Origin: JAITVB01 sp031553805
Lineage (GTDB): Bacteria > Bacteroidota > Bacteroidia > Bacteroidales > Rikenellaceae
Reading direction: 5' to 3'
NCBI GenBank assembly: GCA_031553805.1
Contig: JAVBLC010000015.1
Location: forward strand, 1 to 64,000
Length of the DNA: 64,000 nucleotides
Position 1 is the first letter of the stretch; every line of letters starts with the position of its first letter. The notes beneath the pieces are model-generated. The model ran no database searches. It saw only the letters and a list, made by a program, of their open reading frames with translations, and was not told the DNA's origin. A program made the translations under genes and the position numbers. This document shows positions 16,751 through 23,865 of this stretch, piece after piece.

Positions 16751-17335
16751 ATGAATTTGCAGAAATTGAATGACCAGGAGTTGCTGCAGGCATACTCCGG
16801 GGGTAATGATGAAGCGATTTCGGTCCTGATCGACAGGAACAGAAAAAAGGTATTCGACTACATTATGATGCTCGTCCGCAACCGCGATCTGGCGGACGAC
16901 CTCTTCCAGGAAACATTTATCAAAGCCGTGCGTTCTCTTCGGGAGAACCGCTATGCCGATCACGGGAAGTTTTCGGCGTGGCTGATGCGTATTGCCCACA
17001 ACCAGGTGATCGACCACTTCCGCCGCCAGAAGCAGCAGAACAAGATCACGAACGAAGACGCGGGCTACGATCTGCTCAACAACCGGCTCTACGCCGACGG
17101 CAACGTCGAAGACCACATGATCACGAACCAGATCCAGGAAGACGTGCGCCGGCTGGTCGACCTGCTCTCGGACGAGCAGCGCGAAGTGGTGCAGATGCGC
17201 TACTATCAAGAGCTGAGTTTCAAAGAGATCGCCGAAAAAACAGGGGTCAGTATCAACACCGCACTCGGGCGTATGCGCTACGCGCTGATCAACCTGCGCA
17301 AATTGATGGAAGAAAAACAGCTGGTTTTGGACTAA
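16751..17335 (+). CDS. RNA polymerase ECF-type sigma factor
   Basis: A 194-aa sigma-70 family protein with only regions 2 and 4. Region 2: DEAISVLIDRNRKKVFDYIMMLVRNRDLADDLFQETFIKAVRSL (about residues 20-65) and the -10 recognition helix FSAWLMRIAHNQVIDHFRRQ. Region 4: LSDEQREVVQMRYYQELSFKEIAEKTGVSINTALGRMRYALINLRK. A longer frame begins at 16646, but the conserved protein starts at MNLQKLNDQELL. No anti-sigma gene is adjacent, unlike the SusC-linked ECF systems. Its targets are unknown. Confidence 0.9.
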   Translation: MNLQKLNDQELLQAYSGGNDEAISVLIDRNRKKVFDYIMMLVRNRDLADDLFQETFIKAVRSLRENRYADHGKFSAWLMRIAHNQVIDHFRRQKQQNKITNEDAGYDLLNNRLYADGNVEDHMITNQIQEDVRRLVDLLSDEQREVVQMRYYQELSFKEIAEKTGVSINTALGRMRYALINLRKLMEEKQLVLD

Positions 17336-17352
17336 CGGCACAATATTCCGTT

Positions 17353-17368
17353 TGGCACGCGCGTTGTA
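17353..17368 (+). promoter_or_regulatory. Sigma-54-like promoter
   Basis: TGGCACG-CGCG-TTGTA at 17353-17368 matches the sigma-54 consensus TGGCACG-N4-TTGCW at all positions but one (T for C at -12). The predicted start lies about 27 nt before the ATG at 17405. An 8-bp palindrome, GTATTACT-ACA-AGTAATAC (17366-17384), overlaps the -12 region and start site. Confidence 0.5.
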
Positions 17369-17404
17369 TTACTACAAGTAATACCCACCCACAAAAACGC
17401 GCCT

Positions 17405-17554
17405 ATGGAAAACCTTTCCGACATTGATGCCAATCCGTCCGAATCCGACGATGGATCCCTGTTTATGGACCACGTCATTGGTGATGATTTAAGCCTTCTG
17501 GGCATAGACCTCTTGCTCCGGGAAGCATTCGGGCGAGAAAAAGAAGGCGAATAA
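17405..17554 (+). CDS. Small acidic protein (49 aa), unknown
   Basis: An ATG-to-TAA frame encoding a very acidic 49-residue peptide that starts MENLSDIDANPSESDDGS and ends with LLGIDLLLREAFGREKEGE. It has an acidic, Ser-rich N-terminal half and an amphipathic Leu-rich helix in the second half; no signal peptide, membrane segment or Cys. It has its own promoter-like sequence and a perfect terminator 21 nt after the stop, which supports a real monocistronic gene. I do not recognise a family. It may be a small regulator or chaperone-like factor linked to the sigma factor 69 nt upstream (inference only). Confidence 0.65.
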   Translation: MENLSDIDANPSESDDGSLFMDHVIGDDLSLLGIDLLLREAFGREKEGE

Positions 17555-17575
17555 ACGGACTACGGACGAAACGGT

Positions 17576-17610
17576 AGCGGGGCTGCTCAATGCAGCCCCG
17601 CTTATTTTTT
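17576..17610 (+). terminator. Intrinsic terminator after small acidic gene
   Basis: Perfect 11-bp stem AGCGGGGCTGC/GCAGCCCCGCT with loop TCAAT, followed by TATTTTTTG. Confidence 0.9.
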
Positions 17611-17693
17611 GTTATCTTGGAAATTTTTGCTATATTTATTAGGTACTGTTCTCTCAAAGCCCCTTGTTTGATGTTAAAAAACATATTATTTTA

Positions 17694-17747
17694 TTTTTAA
17701 GTGTAGAATATTATATATATTTGATCTTGAAATACTCCAAGATCAAA
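17694..17747 (+). promoter_or_regulatory. Promoter and start-site palindrome of C10 protease 1
   Basis: The -7 box TATATTTG (17716-17723) matches consensus; TTTT at 17694-17697 with an 18-nt spacer is a near -33. A perfect 10-bp inverted repeat, TTTGATCTTG (17720-17729) and CAAGATCAAA (17738-17747), begins inside the -7 box and covers the expected start, as an operator would. Confidence 0.7.
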
Positions 17748-17766
17748 CATACCTAAACTTATCATT

Positions 17767-18972
17767 ATGAAGAAAATCTTATTCTTATTCTTGCTGATTC
17801 TACTGGTTGTCTCATGTTCTGACAAGAACAGTGAAGTTCCTTTGAATCCTATTGAAAACGACCCGCTGTATGCGTTGGCCCAAAAACTGCCGGGCGTTTT
17901 CAGTGAATTACCCGAAACCCGCGCCGGGTCGAAAACAGTAAAGGAAATCGTCCCGATCACCGAATTTGCCGGGTTAGGCTACAATGTTTATACAGCGACC
18001 AAGAATGCGTCCCAGGCTGACCTTTCAAGCGTCTATGCAATCAATTACGATAATGACGAAGGCTATGCTATCGTTTCGACCGATCCGTTGCTCCCTGAGG
18101 TTTTCTGTTATTCCGACTTTGGAAACATTACCGATGACATCGACAATCCGGGCTTTAAGATGATTCTCGAAGTGCTGCCTGGATTTGTGGAGTACATCTA
18201 TGCCAACGACGGCATCGACCGGGGAGAGACTGTGCAAACGAAAGGGACGGGGCGGTCGCCTATGCTGACAACAAAATGGGGACAAGGCACGCCCTTTAAT
18301 GACTATGCCCCGATATGTCCCTCTACCCAAGAGAAGATGCCTGCCGGTTGTGCGGCTACCGCCGTAGCACAAATCATGGCCTATCATAAATTCCCTGCTT
18401 CTATCAGGATATATACCACTTCTTCAACTCCATCGCCCTACATAACAACCCCTATTGACTGGGATGCTGTAAGGTCTGTTACTAAGTATGATGGATTCAT
18501 CTATGGTAATCAAACCTACCGGCAGCAGGTCGCCAATTTGTTCGGGATGGTCCAACATGATGTAAAGATGAATTTCGGATGCGAAGGAAGTGGTGCAAAT
18601 ATCGGATCAGTGATGGGGGCTTTCCGGGAAGTCGGCTATTGGGTGGAAAATGGAGGAGGCTATAACTGGCCTTGGGTGGAAGGTAATCTGGACCGAGGAG
18701 AGCCAATGTATATACAAGGTTTTAAAGCTACTGACGGGAAAGGCCATGCATGGGTGATCGACGGATATATGAAATATAGTTCAACGACAGTTTTTCTCCA
18801 CTGCAACTGGGGATGGGATGGATATAGCAACGGTTACTATATTGAAGGATTCTTCGGTCCGGGTGCTCCTGATTACCTGGGAACCGTTATGCTCGATCCA
18901 GACACACCAAGCGTCTCATACAGAAACTATACTGAGAGTCGATGGATGCTAAATAAGATTCATCCTCTTTAA
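17767..18972 (+). CDS. C10 (streptopain-like) cysteine protease lipoprotein 1
   Basis: A 401-aa secreted protease of family C10. Lipoprotein signal with lipobox Cys17 (VVSCSD), an inhibitory propeptide (about 20-160, with the Bacteroidetes-type YAIVSTDPLLPEVFCYSDFG segment), and the catalytic domain with nucleophile Cys195 in PAGCAATAVAQIMAYH, His327 in GHAWVIDGY, and the Asn347-Trp348 oxyanion/active-site pair in HCNWGWDG. It should be active after propeptide removal. It heads a unit with the lipoprotein gene 21 nt downstream and converges on a second C10 unit. Similar Bacteroides proteases (Bfp, Btp) cleave host proteins. Confidence 0.93.
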   Translation: MKKILFLFLLILLVVSCSDKNSEVPLNPIENDPLYALAQKLPGVFSELPETRAGSKTVKEIVPITEFAGLGYNVYTATKNASQADLSSVYAINYDNDEGYAIVSTDPLLPEVFCYSDFGNITDDIDNPGFKMILEVLPGFVEYIYANDGIDRGETVQTKGTGRSPMLTTKWGQGTPFNDYAPICPSTQEKMPAGCAATAVAQIMAYHKFPASIRIYTTSSTPSPYITTPIDWDAVRSVTKYDGFIYGNQTYRQQVANLFGMVQHDVKMNFGCEGSGANIGSVMGAFREVGYWVENGGGYNWPWVEGNLDRGEPMYIQGFKATDGKGHAWVIDGYMKYSSTTVFLHCNWGWDGYSNGYYIEGFFGPGAPDYLGTVMLDPDTPSVSYRNYTESRWMLNKIHPL

Positions 18973-18993
18973 TGTTTAATAAAAATCAAACCT

Positions 18994-19707
18994 ATGAAAC
19001 GCATCATTTTTGTTACTGCACTTTCCTGTTTTGCGGTAAGTTGTGGTAAAGATACCGAATTTCGGCCCGATATGCCTACCTATGAGAATTTCGTCCGGCG
19101 TTATATTGAGCCGAAGGCCATGAGTAGCATGCTATGGGGCGAAGGAAATACTTCGATCGATCCTGTAAAAACATATGCTTCTAATAAGTTCTGGATTACA
19201 TTCGGAACAGATACACAAAGTTTGTCATCCACCGAATACAGAGCGAGCACAATCTATAAGGGCGGGTACGTGGATAAAAACCGGATGTTCGATTCGATTG
19301 CCCTAGCTAATGGTGATATTGGCTATGGAGGGATATATGATTTCGCAGGCATCTCAAACCACCGCAGAATGACGAACATGGAGATGGTGTCCGACGCCGA
19401 TTACGACACCGCCCACCCGGCCGGCACTTCTCTGAATGACATCCTGATGATCGAATTCTGGGCGGCGGATGAATTCATCGCCAACGGCTTTTCATACGTC
19501 GGCACAGGGAACCGGCCGGATGGATCGTATGTCGAACCACTCGATGTTTTTGTTAGCAAACAACGCCGGTTGATTGCATTCGAATTCAAGGCGACCTTCG
19601 TAAAAGGGCCCGACCAAACCGGCAGCCACCGCTTCACGATCACCTATACCAACGAGGACAACGTGGTGCTGACCACCACGACCGATCAGATCAAAATCGG
19701 GAAATAA
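18994..19707 (+). CDS. Lipoprotein of unknown function, next to C10 protease
   Basis: A 237-aa protein with a lipoprotein signal (lipobox FAVSCGK, Cys17) and a soluble domain rich in Tyr and beta-prone stretches, ending FTITYTNEDNVVLTTTTDQIKIGK. I do not recognise the family. It follows the C10 protease by 21 nt, so the two are likely co-transcribed, as inhibitor genes are in Bacteroides bfp/btp loci; an inhibitor or substrate-binding role is inference. Base composition breaks inside the gene: 25 of 60 G+C at 19201-19260 but 38 of 60 at 19381-19440, suggesting a recombinant origin. It ends at a strong bidirectional terminator. Confidence 0.8.
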   Translation: MKRIIFVTALSCFAVSCGKDTEFRPDMPTYENFVRRYIEPKAMSSMLWGEGNTSIDPVKTYASNKFWITFGTDTQSLSSTEYRASTIYKGGYVDKNRMFDSIALANGDIGYGGIYDFAGISNHRRMTNMEMVSDADYDTAHPAGTSLNDILMIEFWAADEFIANGFSYVGTGNRPDGSYVEPLDVFVSKQRRLIAFEFKATFVKGPDQTGSHRFTITYTNEDNVVLTTTTDQIKIGK

Positions 19708-19715
19708 CCCGACAT

Positions 19716-19758
19716 AAAAGCGAGCGGCGGAAGAAAACTTCCGCCGCTCGCTTTTTTT
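19716..19758. terminator. Bidirectional terminator between convergent C10 units
   Basis: Perfect 14-bp stem GCGAGCGGCGGAAG/CTTCCGCCGCTCGC with loop AAAA, T-tract on the right and ATAAAA on the left. Confidence 0.9.
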
Positions 19759-19760
19759 CT

Positions 19761-20351
19761 TTATTTCACAATGACAATCATCTTTTGCGCATGCCGATCC
19801 TGCTCCAGCCTAACGCCGTTAAGCCAAAGGGTGACACTGTCGCGGCAATACTTTGAATTCTCCCGAATATGGGGCACCGCAGGAATATGAATCCGGGTGT
19901 ATCCGATCGTATCTTTTTTCACCCCGTTGCGTCCCCAATCGGTGTCGTTACGCCCCCAATCGATGACAATCTCCTCTTCGCAGTAAAGCTTGGGCATAAG
20001 CACGAGCCGGTATATCGATTTAGTGCCGATGGTCGGCGGAAATGGCTCCACGCCGGCAGGTAGTAATTGCCTGTCAAGCGGGAATCTTGATTTCACGGTA
20101 ACGTTCCGGTAAAAGAATGAACCGTAATCGGTCAACGTGGGGTCGTTAAGCGGACGCTGGTCAAGCAGGTCATGCCCCTCGGCGTCGACCACGAAAATCC
20201 CGAACACGTAATCAAAGAAACCGGCCTCCTTAAATGTAGCATGTTCTTCCTCAGGAGTCAGTACCTGCGGAGCCGGATCAGGATCCGGATCGGTCGCGGG
20301 ATCCTCTTTTCCGCAAGAAATCCCGAGTAAGATAAATGTCAGTAAAATCAA
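19761..20351 (-). CDS. Putative lipoprotein, paralogue of its upstream neighbour
   Basis: A 196-aa protein with a short signal and lipobox (LLGISCGK), then a DPDPDPAP linker. The domain FDYVFGIFVVDAEGHDLL...EEIVIDWGRN...KDTIGY...MIVIVK parallels the neighbour encoded at 20367-20813 (FLFRIVAIDGEGNNLI...GRLIIDWGNGMERDTVDF...LQIVK), so the two are paralogues. No ATG fits: the frame can open only at TTG 20351. An ATG 15 nt upstream reads MRR and then stops; removing two bases would restore MRRLILLTF, so the start may be damaged or be read by slippage. It lies 15 nt after its neighbour in the C10 protease 2 unit. Function unknown; protease inhibitor is a guess. Confidence 0.7.
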   Translation of the reverse strand: MILLTFILLGISCGKEDPATDPDPDPAPQVLTPEEEHATFKEAGFFDYVFGIFVVDAEGHDLLDQRPLNDPTLTDYGSFFYRNVTVKSRFPLDRQLLPAGVEPFPPTIGTKSIYRLVLMPKLYCEEEIVIDWGRNDTDWGRNGVKKDTIGYTRIHIPAVPHIRENSKYCRDSVTLWLNGVRLEQDRHAQKMIVIVK

Positions 20352-20366
20352 CCTCTTCTCATAAAA

Positions 20367-20813
20367 CTACTTTACGATCTGAAGCCCGTGGCCAGGAGAA
20401 ATCGCCTCCTCCGCTCCTCCATTTACTTGAACGAGATAGTAGTAGGACGATTTGTCGGCTGCGGAATAACGACGTTCAAAATCGACAGTATCTCGCTCCA
20501 TCCCATTACCCCAGTCGATGATAAGTCGTCCCACGGGGCCGTCATAGCCATAATTGATAATAGAGATTCCACCTAAACCGGTGGAAAAGGGAGCTAATTG
20601 CCTATCGCCGAACCCGATCGGACAAGTTATCGTTATCCTTTGGCAATCGATGACACTCCCATCTCCCCAACCGATCAGATTATTTCCTTCACCGTCAATT
20701 GCAACTATCCTGAAGAGGAACTGATTACGTCCAACCTCAATATCTCCCACGTCCTGTTTCCTGCTGCATGCTACCATTGCTAACACCACAGCAAATAAAA
20801 TCAGCTTTTTCAT
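20367..20813 (-). CDS. Putative lipoprotein, possible C10 protease inhibitor
   Basis: A 148-aa lipoprotein (lipobox MVACSRK, Cys16) with a compact beta-rich domain. Its ATG lies one base after the stop codon of C10 protease 2, so the two are translationally coupled. In Bacteroides, C10 protease genes (bfp, btp) lie next to small inhibitor genes (bfi, bti), and this protein has the right size and place, but I see no diagnostic motif. It shares IDGEGNN, IIDWGNG and a closing IVK with the next gene. AT-richer than the housekeeping genes around it. Confidence 0.78.
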   Translation of the reverse strand: MKKLILFAVVLAMVACSRKQDVGDIEVGRNQFLFRIVAIDGEGNNLIGWGDGSVIDCQRITITCPIGFGDRQLAPFSTGLGGISIINYGYDGPVGRLIIDWGNGMERDTVDFERRYSAADKSSYYYLVQVNGGAEEAISPGHGLQIVK

Positions 20814-20814
20814 A

Positions 20815-22218
20815 CTATATGGGTCTAATATTGGTTATTACCATCAAATTGTTCGTATACTTAAGTCCTGAGAAGTATCCTGAATTAGGGAGGAACAAAT
20901 AAGTACCATCATCCAATCCCCCCAACCCCATATTAAGATGGAACTGATTATTACGCGAAGCAACTATGGTCAATATGGAGTAATTCTCATCATCAAACGG
21001 ATCCATCGAATGATAATACGTTTTCCAATTATAGTAAGTCACATATTCGCGGCAAGCATCTATGACGAACGAGTGTCCCTCATCTTTAATCGGATCCACT
21101 CCGCCTATCTGAACGGGCCTATTATTCCCCAAAGAACTCTGAACTTTTGAAACATTCATAGCTTGCGGATTATCACATGTATACCCGTGGGCTACATAGA
21201 AATCGCGCGCCTTGTTGACATTTGACCCTGTCCCACTACAATCATACGATGTCGTTATTTGATCAAAAAGAACCTTAAATAACGAAGCAACCATGTTTTG
21301 TCCTGTAGATGAAAGATAATAGCCGTATGGATTAGTTAGCATCTGGTTCCAATCAATCGAATAACTGCCAATTGTGGAAGACGGTCGTCTGTGATAAGCC
21401 ATAATCTGGGCAATGGCTACTTGCACGCATCCGGCATAGGCTCGCCCAGAGATAGTACATGACAACAGAGGCATTAAGTTATTATATGGATATTCCTGAT
21501 TCCACGTCGTATAAAGCTTACATTGATAATCATGTTCTATCTCCTGTGTTTCATAAAACTCCGTATAGGTTTCTCCCGGAAGCGGGTTATATCCTTTTGT
21601 TTGCGGAGCGGAGCTGCGACGGTCGGGAAGGGTCGTCGAAACACCCATTGCCTGCAGTTTTTCGAGTGTCGGCTCAAGCAGCGTGTCGGCATTCAACTGA
21701 AAGTCGGCGAGTTCAATCTGGATGAATTCCGGCAACAGGCAGTTGATGTAGAAATTGAAATTGGGATTGATCGCCGTATCGGCCAGCGACCCGCGCTCCA
21801 CATCGGCCAGCACCTCGGGCAGCCGCTCGTCGCCCGAGACGAGCGAGAAACCGTTCTCGCCCGAGCCGCGTTCGATTTCAAGCACATACAGATTAACATT
21901 CTCGCGCTTTGCCCCGGACTTTGACATCGTGTTGACCGAAACCGTCTGGGTCGAAACCTTCGTCACGCGGTCGGTTTCCGACGGATTGTAGCCCTTGGTG
22001 TTGGGCGAGGCCAGGTTCCAGTTGAGAAAATTCTCAACGGCCTGTTCTTCGGTGATGGCAAACGATGATTTTTGTGCCGTCAGGGCCCGGAACTCATCGG
22101 CTGTCAGCGTAGTCAGTTTTTCGTAATCGACCGGTTGGGATTCGGCCACCGAACCTTGTTCTTTCGCACAAGCCGACAAAAGAACAACAAGAAGAAATAG
22201 CCGATTTTTTTTCATCAC
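20815..22218 (-). CDS. C10 (streptopain-like) cysteine protease lipoprotein 2
   Basis: A 467-aa C10 protease. Lipobox LLSACAK (Cys17), a long propeptide (about 20-225) with two TKGYNP motifs (residues 74 and 207) and YVLEIERGSGENGFSLVSGDERLPEVLA, then the catalytic domain: Cys264 in AYAGCVQVAIAQIMAYH and His382 in EGHSFVIDAC. The active-site Asn-Trp pair is altered: the usual NWGWGG reads NMGLGG (429-434), so Trp is Met and activity may be changed. Composition is mosaic: the propeptide region is GC-rich (46 of 60 at 21781-21840), the catalytic part AT-rich (23 of 60 at 20941-21000). It heads the unit with two small lipoproteins. Confidence 0.9.
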   Translation of the reverse strand: MMKKNRLFLLVVLLSACAKEQGSVAESQPVDYEKLTTLTADEFRALTAQKSSFAITEEQAVENFLNWNLASPNTKGYNPSETDRVTKVSTQTVSVNTMSKSGAKRENVNLYVLEIERGSGENGFSLVSGDERLPEVLADVERGSLADTAINPNFNFYINCLLPEFIQIELADFQLNADTLLEPTLEKLQAMGVSTTLPDRRSSAPQTKGYNPLPGETYTEFYETQEIEHDYQCKLYTTWNQEYPYNNLMPLLSCTISGRAYAGCVQVAIAQIMAYHRRPSSTIGSYSIDWNQMLTNPYGYYLSSTGQNMVASLFKVLFDQITTSYDCSGTGSNVNKARDFYVAHGYTCDNPQAMNVSKVQSSLGNNRPVQIGGVDPIKDEGHSFVIDACREYVTYYNWKTYYHSMDPFDDENYSILTIVASRNNQFHLNMGLGGLDDGTYLFLPNSGYFSGLKYTNNLMVITNIRPI

Positions 22219-22259
22219 GGATTGATATTTTAAATGTCATCCGATCCCACATATCCACT

Positions 22260-22290
22260 CAAATATAATATAAAATATTATATCTTCAAA
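22260..22290 (-). promoter_or_regulatory. Consensus promoter of C10 protease 2
   Basis: On the minus strand TTTG (22287-22290), exactly 19 nt, then TATATTTG (22260-22267): a perfect Bacteroidetes promoter, about 41 nt before the ATG. The -7 box is identical to that of C10 protease 1, but the start-site palindrome of protease 1 is absent. Confidence 0.85.
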
Positions 22291-22321
22291 ATAAAATTAA
22301 ATAGATTTGTGTGTGTTTGTG

Positions 22322-23260
22322 TTATTTTTCACCGAATATTGACATAATATTCCCTGCGATAGCGACAATAAGCGCCTGCCGGGCTTCGGCCGACGACCAG
22401 GCGCTGTGGGGAGCCAACACCAACCGGTCGGGACAGCTGATCTTCAGCAGCGGGCTGTCGGCCTCCAACGGTTCGCGGGCGAAGACATCGAGACCTGCAC
22501 CGGCCAATTTCCCGGCTTCGAGCGCAGCGGCCAGGGCCGTTTCATCGATGATCTTGCCCCGGCCCACGTTGACCAACACGGACGAGGGTTTCATCCAAGC
22601 CAGTTCGCGGGCACCGATCAACCCGCGCGTGGCGTCGTTGAGCGGGGCGTGGATCGACACGATGTCCGACTCGCTAAGCAGTTGTTCGAGCGTGCGGTGA
22701 GGATACGGCGCCGAAAGATTGGCGCCCGAAGTAGAATGGTAAGCCACTTCGGCCCCGAATATCCGGGCGATTTCGGCCACCCGGCGCCCGATCGCCCCGA
22801 GTCCTATAATGCCCCAACGCCGGCCTCCGATCTCGCCCACGGAAGCCCCGAGGTGAAACCATCGGCCGCTAGAGGTGTAAGCGCCGCTTTTCACGTAGCG
22901 GTCATAGTAAACCACGTTGCGCAACAAGGCGAGTACCATCGCAAAGGTCGCCTCGGCCACGCTTTCGGTCGCATAACCCGCGACATTCTTGACCTCTACG
23001 CCGCGGCTGCGGGCATATTCGACGTCGACGTTGTTCATCCCCGTGGCGGCAATGCAGATCAGGCGCAACGCAGGCAGCGCATCGATCTCTTTCTGAAACA
23101 GACGCACCTTGTTGGCGATCACAACTTCGGCTCCGGCGGCACGACTTACAACTTTTTCTTGCGTCGTGCCGTCATATGCAATAAACTCTCCCTGCGAGGC
23201 GATGGGCGACAGGTCGGCATCGCCACCCAGCGACAGGGTATCGAGAAACACAATTTTCAT
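22322..23260 (-). CDS. D-2-hydroxyacid dehydrogenase
   Basis: A 312-aa NAD-dependent dehydrogenase of the D-isomer 2-hydroxyacid family (glycerate/lactate type). N-terminal catalytic domain with CIAATGMNNVDVEYARSRGV; NAD-binding domain with WGIIGLGAIGRRVAEIARIFGAEV (GxGxxG); the arginine of VNVGRGKIIDE, GLDVFAREPLE with the acidic residue, and the catalytic His in LAPHSAWSS. The substrate cannot be told; many Bacteroidetes label this gene glycerate dehydrogenase. It follows rimM by 41 nt on the same strand and may be the last gene of the rpsP-rimM transcript. Confidence 0.9.
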   Translation of the reverse strand: MKIVFLDTLSLGGDADLSPIASQGEFIAYDGTTQEKVVSRAAGAEVVIANKVRLFQKEIDALPALRLICIAATGMNNVDVEYARSRGVEVKNVAGYATESVAEATFAMVLALLRNVVYYDRYVKSGAYTSSGRWFHLGASVGEIGGRRWGIIGLGAIGRRVAEIARIFGAEVAYHSTSGANLSAPYPHRTLEQLLSESDIVSIHAPLNDATRGLIGARELAWMKPSSVLVNVGRGKIIDETALAAALEAGKLAGAGLDVFAREPLEADSPLLKISCPDRLVLAPHSAWSSAEARQALIVAIAGNIMSIFGEK

Positions 23261-23301
23261 AGCTGTAGGGTTTACTGGAAACGGGCAGCAAAAAACGCGC
23301 C

Positions 23302-23853
23302 CTATTGGAGGTCGAGCAAGCCGTCGGGCAGCTCCATCTCGACGATCTTTTTCCGCTGGCCGATCTTTATGATAAAGTCGTCAACAGCAGGGACTAATAC
23401 TTCTCGTTCAGCATATTCCACTTCGAAAAGCGGGTTGAATTCGCTTTCGACAAAGCCGGTGATACGTCCCTCGCCGGCCCCGGCAAAGCGCACGGTGTAG
23501 CCGACCAGGTCTTCGAGGTAAAGTTCGTCGTCCGATTCGTCCGCGTCTGCGCGGCGTTTCTTCTGCGGGGTTTCGAGTACGAAGAATTCGCGGCCGACAA
23601 GTTCTGAAGCGCGAAATTCGTCCCGCAGGTCGTCGAAAACGACCACTGCTTTCGATCGGCCCATTCGGCGGAAGGCATGAAAAAACAGGGGAGTGGCCAT
23701 GTTGTCCAGACGGACATACACGCACTCCCCTGTAGGGTTTTCGTATGGAAAGGTGTCGTAAAGGTTGGCTACCAGTTCGCCGCCCTGACCGAATGTTTTG
23801 GCAATGCGGCCTGTGGCGATCTCTTGGGCTGCTCTCCCTTTACTCCCGGACAT
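23302..23853 (-). CDS. rimM: Ribosome maturation factor RimM
   Basis: A 183-aa protein needed for 30S maturation, binding uS19 near the 16S head. The N-terminal RimM barrel is seen in ATGRIAKTFGQGGELVANLYDTFP, and the PRC-barrel C-terminal domain in YLEDLVGYTVRFAG...GRITGFVESEFNPLFEVEYAEREVLVPAVDDFIIKI. The start is the only ATG near the domain and is 12 nt after the rpsP stop, matching the widespread rpsP-rimM pairing. The usual trmD and rplS do not follow; a 2-hydroxyacid dehydrogenase does. Confidence 0.92.
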   Translation of the reverse strand: MSGSKGRAAQEIATGRIAKTFGQGGELVANLYDTFPYENPTGECVYVRLDNMATPLFFHAFRRMGRSKAVVVFDDLRDEFRASELVGREFFVLETPQKKRRADADESDDELYLEDLVGYTVRFAGAGEGRITGFVESEFNPLFEVEYAEREVLVPAVDDFIIKIGQRKKIVEMELPDGLLDLQ

Positions 23854-23865
23854 ACGTCGCGAGGG

